A DNA stretch of 13,842 nt from CAZZNQ01 sp964655775 (GTDB lineage: Bacteria > Planctomycetota > Brocadiia > SM23-32). The notes under the pieces were generated by a model. That model was not told where the DNA came from and did not search any database. It worked only from the letters and a program-made list of their open reading frames with translations. Both the position numbers and the translations under genes were made by a program. The DNA is taken from assembly GCA_964655775.1 (NCBI GenBank), contig CAZZNQ010000098.1, forward strand, positions 1 through 13,842, in the 5' to 3' direction. Positions 1 to 5,789 of the stretch are shown here, piece after piece; position 1 is the stretch's first letter, and the number at the start of each line of letters is the position of its first letter.

Positions 1-883
1 GGATGAGGGCCGCCATCCCGACCACCAGACCACCGAAAAGCGCCCGAGCCCACCATGAATCCAACTGGCGGTCCATCAAGTGGCCGGTCGCGTAGATGAC
101 CTTGATGAAATAGGCCGCCGCAAGCCCGCATGCCAGGCCCAGCACGGCGAACATCAGGTAGTCCTGCCATTCGAAGACGAAACCAGCCGGCACTTGGTAC
201 TGGGGGGCGGTTGCCAGCAGCGCATGGCGGACGACCACGCCGAGGAAGGCGGCTACGATCAAAGGAAGCAGGGCGGCCGCACCCGCGCTGCCCAGAAGGA
301 CTTCGGCCGCGAAGACCGCGCCGCCGATCGGGGCGTTGTACTTGGCGGCCAGGGCCCCGGCCGCCCCCGCGCCGACCAGGATGCGGATGTTGGAAACGCC
401 GAGATCGAACCGGCGCCCAAACAGGCTGCCGACGGCGCCTCCGGCCATGATGGCCGGCCCCTCCATTCCGAGCGGCGCCCCGGCGCCGATGGACAGGGCG
501 GTGGCGGCCGTCTTCATGGGGATGAGGCGCGAACGCATGTAGCCGCCACGATGACCGATGACGCTCATGACCTGCGCCGTGCCGCTGCCGGCGGCTTCCG
601 GCGCCCACCGGCGCAGCGCATATGCAACGATGAGGAAGACGATCATGGGAACCACGGCCAGCAGGAATCGGCCGGTGCCCGCCAGAGTCTCGGCGCCGCC
701 GATGCCCAGGAACAGATGCCGGTTCACGACGCCGATCAGCCACTCGATGAGCAGCGCCAGCAGGCCTCCCCCGATCCCGGCGAAACCGGCCAGAACAACG
801 GTGGTGCCCACGGCGGAAGTCTCGGCGCGCGGGGGGATGATCCGGTGGACAAACCGGGCGATCTTGCCTGGTGAACGCGCCAT
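1..883 (-). CDS. ClC-family chloride channel/transporter (partial, N-terminal 294 residues)
   Basis: Reads from ATG at 883 toward base 1 and stays open to the window edge, so the C-terminal part is missing. The protein is strongly hydrophobic with many membrane helices. Recognisable ClC signatures appear in order: GSGTAQV (about residues 99-105, anion-binding GSG loop), GMEGPAIMAGGAVGS (139-153, containing the gating glutamate E141), and AAKYNAPIGGAVFAAEVL (179-196). ClC proteins are dimeric inner-membrane Cl- channels or Cl-/H+ exchangers. By eye, the intracellular 'proton glutamate' of E. coli ClC (E203, second E of its FIIEEM segment) aligns with V195, while the preceding E is kept as E194. 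The ATG has only a weak Shine-Dalgarno. It is divergent from the radical SAM gene with 189 bp between them. The family call is secure; channel versus exchanger is not. Confidence 0.9.
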   Translation of the reverse strand, partial: MARSPGKIARFVHRIIPPRAETSAVGTTVVLAGFAGIGGGLLALLIEWLIGVVNRHLFLGIGGAETLAGTGRFLLAVVPMIVFLIVAYALRRWAPEAAGSGTAQVMSVIGHRGGYMRSRLIPMKTAATALSIGAGAPLGMEGPAIMAGGAVGSLFGRRFDLGVSNIRILVGAGAAGALAAKYNAPIGGAVFAAEVLLGSAGAAALLPLIVAAFLGVVVRHALLATAPQYQVPAGFVFEWQDYLMFAVLGLACGLAAAYFIKVIYATGHLMDRQLDSWWARALFGGLVVGMAALI

Positions 884-931
884 GCTTGCGTGTCTCGGAG
901 GAAACGGGGCCTGGCGTCGGCTAGCGCAGCT

Positions 932-961
932 ATCATAGCCAATCGGCCCGCATCGGCACAA
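932..961 (-). promoter_or_regulatory. Putative sigma70 promoter of the ClC gene
   Basis: On the minus strand a TTGTGC (-35, 956-961) is followed by an 18-bp spacer and TATGAT (-10, 932-937, 5 of 6 consensus). It would start transcription near base 925, about 40 nt before the ATG at 883. The -35 box is weak (3 of 6), so this is a modest call. Confidence 0.4.
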
Positions 962-996
962 ACGCTACCGGTCCTGCGCCGCAGCACCTCGCATCT

Positions 997-1025
997 TTGA
1001 CCGGCCGCCCCGCCGTTCCTATAAT
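997..1025 (+). promoter_or_regulatory. Near-consensus sigma70 promoter of the radical SAM gene
   Basis: TTGACC (997-1002), a 17-bp spacer and TATAAT (1020-1025) match the vegetative consensus at 11 of 12 positions. It stands out against GC-rich surroundings. The expected start is near base 1032, giving a leader of about 40 nt before the ATG at 1073. Confidence 0.75.
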
Positions 1026-1072
1026 CGAGCCGACTCGGATCGCGTCCAGGCAACCACTGCGGAGCGACTTCC

Positions 1073-2005
1073 ATGACCGAACACACCTACGGGCCCGTTC
1101 CCTCGCGACGGCTGGGCCGGTCGCTGGGCGTCGACCTGGTCCCGATGAAGACCTGCAACTTCAACTGCGTCTACTGCCAGCTCGGGCCGACGGCCGAACT
1201 GACAACGGAGCGCGCCGAGTACGTTCCCGCCGACGAGGTGGTTGCCGAGGTGCGGCGGAAGCTGGAGTCCGGCGTGCGCCCGGACTACGTGACCCTGGGC
1301 GGCTCGGGCGACCCCACGCTGCACTCGTGCTTCGGCGACATAGCGCGCCGCATCAGGGAGTTCACCGACGTGCCGCTGGCGCTGCTGACCAACGGTGGCC
1401 TTTTCTACCAGCCCGAGGTGCGCGCCGAATGCGGGGCGCTGGACCTGATCCTGCCCTCGCTGGACGCGGGGGACGAGGAGACCTTCCGGATCGTCAACCG
1501 GGCGGACATACACCTGACGCTGGCGATGCTGGTGGACGGTCTCGCGGCATTGCGGCGGGAATTCGACGGGCAGATCTGGCTTGAGGTCTTCATCGTCGAC
1601 GGAATGAACTCCTCCGATACCCAGGTAGCGCGCATCAAGTCGCAGATCGACAAGATCAAGCCGGACCGCGTGCAACTGAACACGGCCGTGCGCCCGCCGG
1701 CCGAGCAGGGCGTCAGGAGTCCTTCCACCGAGCGTCTGGAGGAGATCCGCGAGATGCTGGGCCCCAAGGCGGAGATCATCGCCCCGTATGCGCCTTCCGT
1801 CGAGACCGCCGGCGGCCGGGCGAAGAAGGAGGAGGTGCTCGCCATGCTGCAGAGGCGGCCATGCACGCTAGCCGACGTCGCGAACGGCCTGGACATCCAC
1901 CCGAACGAGGCGCTCAAGTACGTGCAGTCGCTGCTGGCCGAAAGCAGGATCGAGGTGCGGCAGCGCCTCTACGAGACCTTCTACGAGGCGAGTACGCGCG
2001 ATTAG
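1073..2005 (+). CDS. Radical SAM protein of the COG0731 (TYW1-related) group
   Basis: A 310-residue protein with the radical SAM [4Fe-4S] motif CNFNCVYC, cysteines at 28, 32 and 35, preceded by GPVPSRRLGRSLGVDLVP, which is typical of COG0731. The SAM-binding region appears as YVTLGGSGDPTLH (72-84) and LLTNGG (104-109). Residues of about 250-305 look like a small winged-helix domain appended to the radical SAM barrel. COG0731 proteins are often annotated as wyosine synthase-like because of similarity to archaeal/eukaryotic TYW1, but most bacterial members have no established substrate, and I do not assign one. GGAG lies 8 bases before the ATG, supporting this start. It has its own strong promoter at 997-1025. 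The TAG stop overlaps the TAA of the convergent MFS gene. It lacks a SPASM-type cysteine-rich C-terminus, so it is unlikely to be a sulfatase maturase. Confidence 0.88.
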   Translation: MTEHTYGPVPSRRLGRSLGVDLVPMKTCNFNCVYCQLGPTAELTTERAEYVPADEVVAEVRRKLESGVRPDYVTLGGSGDPTLHSCFGDIARRIREFTDVPLALLTNGGLFYQPEVRAECGALDLILPSLDAGDEETFRIVNRADIHLTLAMLVDGLAALRREFDGQIWLEVFIVDGMNSSDTQVARIKSQIDKIKPDRVQLNTAVRPPAEQGVRSPSTERLEEIREMLGPKAEIIAPYAPSVETAGGRAKKEEVLAMLQRRPCTLADVANGLDIHPNEALKYVQSLLAESRIEVRQRLYETFYEASTRD

Positions 2006-3282
2006 GAACTCGGCTCGTGGTTCTCGGGGTCCTGGGGCGAGACCTCGATGGTTCTGGGTTCCTTGACGATGAAGGCGAGCCACAGGATTCCCAGTGCCGT
2101 GGGGATGACGGCCAGCCCGATGCCGTTCCGCATGCCGACCATGTCCCTGATGAGCCAGCCCGTCAGCATCGGCACGACCAGCACGACGGGGCTCAGAATC
2201 AAGTTACTGAGCGTGATGTGGGCGACCCGGCTGTCGTGCGGGCAGGTCTCGAAGAGCATGTTTGCGTGGCAGACCCAGCCGGAGCCCCAGGCCACGCCCA
2301 ACAGTCCGAACGCCGCCATGCCGGCCAGCACGCCGCTTCCGAGGAAGACGACCAGCAGCGACGCCACCTGCGCCAGAGACCCCAGAAGAACGCCCAGCTT
2401 GTGCCCGGCCGCGTCGCCCAGGCGGCCCAGCACGTAGCTGGCCGCCGACTGCGGAAGGAAGAGGAACACGCCCAGGGCTATAACGGTGCTCTCTTTGAGC
2501 CCACCGCCCTGCGGAGTCGCCAGATATACGGCGTAGAAGGCGGTGGCTCCCCCGCCCAGGGTCAGCAGGATGCGGGCAATGAGATAGTTCCGGAAGTTAC
2601 TCCCGGCCAGCGACTGCCCGAACCGGTGCAGGAGGTCGCGGATGCGGAACTGGCGCGAGTGCGCCGTGACGGCCTCCGGCTCGCGGACGGAGAAGAAGCT
2701 GCTCAGGCCCATCAGGAAGAACGGAACGGAGACCACGAACAGAAGAGCGTAGCTCATCGGAAAGTCGAGGCGGTGGCGGACCAGGCCGGCCGATATCGCA
2801 GCGATGTTGGCCCCAAGCGCGGACGCCCCCGCCATCATCCCGATGGCTCGCCCCCGCACGCGCTTGCTGAACAGCATCGCGTGCCAGTCGAACCAGATCG
2901 GCGTGACACTGCCCGCCGACAGCACGCGCGCGGCGAACAGGAGGAGAACCACGATGCTGCAGAGCCGCGGGCTGTCCGCTGCCAGGAAGTAGACCGCCGC
3001 GCCCATGCCCAGATACGTGGGAACGCAACTGAGCGCGCTATATGGTACGAGAAAGCGCTTGCCGCGTCGCTTGCGACCGAAAAGAAGCATGCCGAACGGT
3101 TGCAGTAGACCCCAGCCGGCCGTCGCGATGCCGAATGCCAGGCCGAGCATCACCTCCCCCGCCCCGAGCTGCTTCAGTAGAAGCTGCATCACCGTGACCG
3201 GGGCCACCAGGTTCATGCCCACGCCGAACAGGCCTTCGCCCAGCGTGCATTTCAGGGCGGTGGATTTCTCGTTGCTCTGCAT
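2002..3282 (-). CDS. MFS family transporter
   Basis: A 426-residue polytopic protein with roughly 12 hydrophobic segments in two halves separated by a charged central loop (about residues 205-235), the normal size and shape of a major facilitator superfamily permease. The loop between helices 2 and 3 contains GRKRRGKR, like the MFS A-loop basic motif. An equivalent GRLGDAAGHK sits in the second half (about 310-320). Nothing in the sequence points to a specific substrate. The ATG at 3282 has no clear Shine-Dalgarno (upstream bases read CCGTCACC), so the start is uncertain. It lies downstream of thrS on the same strand with 187 bp of hairpin-rich DNA between. Its TAA stop (2002-2004) interlocks with the TAG of the radical SAM gene (2003-2005). 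Confidence 0.85.
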   Translation of the reverse strand: MQSNEKSTALKCTLGEGLFGVGMNLVAPVTVMQLLLKQLGAGEVMLGLAFGIATAGWGLLQPFGMLLFGRKRRGKRFLVPYSALSCVPTYLGMGAAVYFLAADSPRLCSIVVLLLFAARVLSAGSVTPIWFDWHAMLFSKRVRGRAIGMMAGASALGANIAAISAGLVRHRLDFPMSYALLFVVSVPFFLMGLSSFFSVREPEAVTAHSRQFRIRDLLHRFGQSLAGSNFRNYLIARILLTLGGGATAFYAVYLATPQGGGLKESTVIALGVFLFLPQSAASYVLGRLGDAAGHKLGVLLGSLAQVASLLVVFLGSGVLAGMAAFGLLGVAWGSGWVCHANMLFETCPHDSRVAHITLSNLILSPVVLVVPMLTGWLIRDMVGMRNGIGLAVIPTALGILWLAFIVKEPRTIEVSPQDPENHEPSS

Positions 3283-3326
3283 GGTGACGGAAGCAGCAAA
3301 GTAAACAGCGGTCGCTTGTGATATGC

Positions 3327-3428
3327 CCGGCCGGCGAGGGCCGGAAGACGGGGCGCCAGCACTGGCGGCGCCAATCCCGGCATAGAGGCGGAGCGCCTGT
3401 CAAGGCGAACGTACCGCCCCCTCCGCCT
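3327..3428. repeat. Cluster of inverted repeats between thrS and the MFS gene
   Basis: Three potential hairpins lie in this 187-bp gap. CCGGCC (3327-3332) pairs with GGCCGG (3339-3344) across a 6-base loop. GGCGCC (3352-3357) pairs with GGCGCC (3367-3372), with an overlapping CGCCAG/CTGGCG pairing. AGGCGGAG (3386-3393) pairs with CTCCGCCT (3421-3428), enclosing an inner GGCG (3404-3407)/CGCC (3415-3418) stem. None is followed by a T-run on the minus strand, so this is not a textbook intrinsic terminator. It may attenuate or process a thrS-MFS transcript, or end thrS by another route. High GC content makes short palindromes common by chance. Confidence 0.4.
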
Positions 3429-3469
3429 TAGCGGCTCGACATGGGGTTCCGGCGTGGCCCGAAGCGGCT

Positions 3470-5404
3470 TCAGAGGTCTTCGGGCAGGCGCTTCTCCTCG
3501 ATCTCGTCGAGCAGCCGCTCCAGGAACTCCTCCAGGCCCACGGCCCCCTCGTCGCCCCCTTCGTGGCTGCGCACGCTCACCGTCCCGTTCTCCACCTCGC
3601 GGTCGCCCACGATGAGGAGGTACGGCACCTTGTCCATGGTGCCGGCCCGGACCTTGTAGCCCATGGTCTCGCTGCGCTCGTCGCAGGTCGCGCGGACGCC
3701 CGCATCCAGGAGCTTCTGCAGAACTTCGCGCGAGTACTCCAGGTGCGCGTCGGTAATAGGCAGGATGCGAACCTGCTCCGGCGCAAGCCAGGTCGGGAAC
3801 CAGCCGCCGAAGTGCTCGATGATCTCGCCCACGAAGCGCTCCAGCGAGCCCAGGATGGCGCGGTGCACGATGATGCACTCGTGCTCTATGCCGTCCTCAG
3901 CCACGTACTTCACGTCGAACCGTTTCGGCAGGTTCAGGTCCACCTGCACGGTCGGCCCCTGCTCCCACTCGCGACCGAGCGAGTCGTACGGCACCACGTC
4001 GATCTTGGGCGCGTAGAAGGCGCCGGCGCCCTCGTCGATATCGTACTCCAGCGACTTCGCCTCCAGCGCATCCCGCAGCGCAGCGGTGGCACGTTCCCAC
4101 TCCTCATCGCTCGCGGTCTCCAGCGAGACCTCGGGTCGAGTCGAGAGATACATCTTGTACCGCAGGCCGAAAGTGCCCAGGATCTCCTCGATCATGTCCA
4201 GGATCGCCACGATCTCGTCCACAAGCTGCTCGGGTGTGCAGAAGACGTGGGCGTCGTCCTGGGTGAAGCCGCGCACCCGCAGCATGCCGTGCAGAGCGCC
4301 GCTCAGCTCGTAGCGGTACACGGTCCCGAGCTCTGCGTAGCGCACCGGCAGGTCGCGGTACGAGTGCATGTGGGACTGGAATATCTTGATGTGCGCGGGG
4401 CAGTTCATCGGCTTCACGCGGTAGCGCTCTTCGTCGATAACGAGCGGCGCGTACATCATGTCTTCATACTTCGGGATATGTCCGCTGCGCAGGTATATCT
4501 TCTCGGACGCGATGTGCGGGGTGAACACGAGCTGGTAGCCGCGGCGCTGGTGCAGGCGCTTCCAGTAGGTTTCCAGCACGTCGCGAAGCGCGGCGCCCCG
4601 CGGGTGCCACAGCGCCAGACCCTGGCCGATGTCCTCGTCGAAGCTGAACAGGTCCAGTTCCTTGCCCAGGCGGCGGTGGTCGCGCTTCTCGGCCTCGCGC
4701 AGCATCTCCAGGTGCCGCTCCAATTCCTCCTCGGTGCGGAAGGCGGCGGCGTATATGCGCTGTAGCTGCGGGCGATCCGCGTCCCCGCGCCAGTAGGCGC
4801 CGGCCACGTTCAGCAGCTTGAAGGCGCCCGCCTTGCCGGTGTGGGGCATGTGCGGACCGCGGCAGAGGTCCACGAAGTCCTCGGTGCGGTACAGGGAGAC
4901 GGTCGGCTCGGCTATCTCCTGCAGCAACTCGACCTTGTAGTCCTGGCCCTCCTCGCGCATCAACTCGATCGCCTCTTCCGTAGGCATCTCGAGCCGCTCG
5001 AAGGGGTTCTCCTCGTTGACAATCAGCGCCATCTCCTGCTCGATCCGCTCCAGGTCGTCGGTGGAGATGGTCTCGTCGAGGTCGAAGTCGTAATAGAAGC
5101 CGTCCCGGATCGACGGACCGATGCCGAACTTCACGTTCTCGAACAGCCGCCCGACCGCCGAGGCCATGATGTGGGACATGCTGTGGCGCATGATTTCCAA
5201 GCCCGTCTCGGTCTGGGCCGTGATGATCTCCAGTTCGGCGTCCTGATCGAGCTGCACTTTCAGGTCGACGAGTCTACCGTCGACGCGGGCGGCGACGGCA
5301 TCGCGCGCCAGCCGTTTGCCGATGGAGGCGGCCACCTCCGCGGCGGTGATGCCGCAGGGCTTGGTCATTTCGCTGCCGTCAGGCAGTGTTATCTTGATAC
5401 TCAT
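3470..5404 (-). CDS. thrS: Threonyl-tRNA synthetase
   Basis: Charges tRNA-Thr with threonine in the cytoplasm. At 644 residues it has the normal full length. From the N-terminus: a TGS domain (about 1-65); the editing domain with HSMSH (H74, H78) and CRGPH (C181, H185), the zinc-type editing residues; the class II catalytic core with KPMNCPAH (C335), TQDDAH (H386) and VHRAILGS (H514), matching the three zinc ligands C334/H385/H511 of the E. coli enzyme; and a C-terminal anticodon-binding domain (about 545-640). The start is placed at ATG 5404 (MSIKITLPDG), where the TGS domain begins. The reading frame stays open upstream to an ATG at 5530, but the extra 42 residues are low-complexity, Arg/Pro-rich and lie in the structured leader. 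GGGGAC lies just upstream as a weak Shine-Dalgarno. The enzyme appears fully functional. Confidence 0.98.
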   Translation of the reverse strand: MSIKITLPDGSEMTKPCGITAAEVAASIGKRLARDAVAARVDGRLVDLKVQLDQDAELEIITAQTETGLEIMRHSMSHIMASAVGRLFENVKFGIGPSIRDGFYYDFDLDETISTDDLERIEQEMALIVNEENPFERLEMPTEEAIELMREEGQDYKVELLQEIAEPTVSLYRTEDFVDLCRGPHMPHTGKAGAFKLLNVAGAYWRGDADRPQLQRIYAAAFRTEEELERHLEMLREAEKRDHRRLGKELDLFSFDEDIGQGLALWHPRGAALRDVLETYWKRLHQRRGYQLVFTPHIASEKIYLRSGHIPKYEDMMYAPLVIDEERYRVKPMNCPAHIKIFQSHMHSYRDLPVRYAELGTVYRYELSGALHGMLRVRGFTQDDAHVFCTPEQLVDEIVAILDMIEEILGTFGLRYKMYLSTRPEVSLETASDEEWERATAALRDALEAKSLEYDIDEGAGAFYAPKIDVVPYDSLGREWEQGPTVQVDLNLPKRFDVKYVAEDGIEHECIIVHRAILGSLERFVGEIIEHFGGWFPTWLAPEQVRILPITDAHLEYSREVLQKLLDAGVRATCDERSETMGYKVRAGTMDKVPYLLIVGDREVENGTVSVRSHEGGDEGAVGLEEFLERLLDEIEEKRLPEDL

Positions 5405-5566
5405 GGTGTCCCCGCTTCGTTGGCCCGGCCGGTGTGCGCCGGGCGCGCGGCGGCGCGAGCGCTCCGCCGACATACCGGTTCCGGGCGTCGGCGGCACGAT
5501 GTTCCCAGGCTTCGAGCAACGGGTCTGCATGGGGACAAGGCCGGCAACGCCACAAGAGAAGGATGA
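5405..5566 (-). promoter_or_regulatory. Structured thrS leader, possible regulatory RNA
   Basis: The predicted start site of the consensus promoter leaves about 160 untranslated bases before the thrS ATG. Two perfect hairpins are visible. CCGCCGAC/GTCGGCGG (5464-5471 with 5487-5494) has 8 bp and a 15-base loop. GCCCGGC/GCCGGGC (5423-5429 with 5438-5444) has 7 bp, an 8-base loop, and ends about 18 bases before the ATG. A palindrome GAGCGCTC (5457-5464) lies between them. E. coli ThrRS represses its own mRNA by binding tRNA-like leader hairpins; whether this leader works similarly is inference. I see no T-box signature and no threonine-rich leader peptide. The sense could also be simple extra N-terminal coding if translation started at 5530. 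Confidence 0.4.
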
Positions 5567-5572
5567 GAATGC

Positions 5573-5600
5573 ATTATATAGGGCGCACGGACCGTGTCAA
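5573..5600 (-). promoter_or_regulatory. Perfect-consensus sigma70 promoter of thrS
   Basis: On the minus strand TTGACA (5595-5600), a 16-bp spacer and TATAAT (5573-5578) match both hexamers at 12 of 12. The AT-rich -10 is conspicuous in GC-rich DNA. Transcription should begin near base 5566. Spacer length is one below optimum. Confidence 0.8.
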
Positions 5601-5645
5601 GCAGTGCCATAACCTGCCTGCGAATCCAGAATCGGTCTTGACACG
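5593..5645. repeat. 9-bp inverted repeat holding the two divergent -35 boxes
   Basis: CGTGTCAAG (5593-5601) and CTTGACACG (5637-5645) are perfect reverse complements separated by 35 bases. Each arm contains the -35 hexamer TTGACA of one divergent promoter (thrS leftward, the motor-like operon rightward). Identity extends beyond the hexamer on both sides (CTTGACACG). The right arm also overlaps a smaller dyad, GACAC-GCT-GTGTC (5640-5652). It may be two similar promoters, or a shared operator. Confidence 0.5.
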
Positions 5646-5666
5646 CTGTGTCGCATGCCACATCAT
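5638..5666 (+). promoter_or_regulatory. Putative sigma70 promoter of the two-gene membrane operon
   Basis: TTGACA (5638-5643, perfect -35), a 17-bp spacer and CATCAT (5661-5666, 4 of 6) face rightward. The expected start near 5673 leaves a leader of about 115 bases before the ATG at 5790. A dyad GACAC-GCT-GTGTC (5640-5652) overlaps the -35 and could bind a regulator. Confidence 0.55.
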
Positions 5667-5789
5667 GGATCAAGAGCATTTGCAGGTGCGGGCGGCCGAA
5701 GAGGGGCATAGTCGCCGACACATCGGCTTTCAGACGCTAGATGGGGCCTTGCTCAGGGGGCGGGCCTTTCGAGAGGCTTTGGTGACTGC

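Noticed and set aside
80..874. Open 264-codon frame on the plus strand
   Set aside because: It lies wholly opposite the ClC gene; the product is Gly/Asp/Arg-rich low complexity with no domain, the usual antisense shadow in GC-rich DNA.
1861..3108. Open 415-codon frame on the plus strand
   Set aside because: Antisense to the MFS transporter and overlapping the radical SAM 3' end; composition (Gln/Arg/His/Pro-rich) shows it is a shadow.
3563..4765. Open 400-codon frame on the plus strand
   Set aside because: Antisense to the highly conserved thrS; no recognisable motifs and no ribosome site.
5405..5530. 42-residue N-terminal extension of ThrRS from ATG 5530
   Set aside because: The TGS domain begins exactly at 5404, giving standard length, and the extension is Arg/Pro-rich and overlaps strong hairpins.
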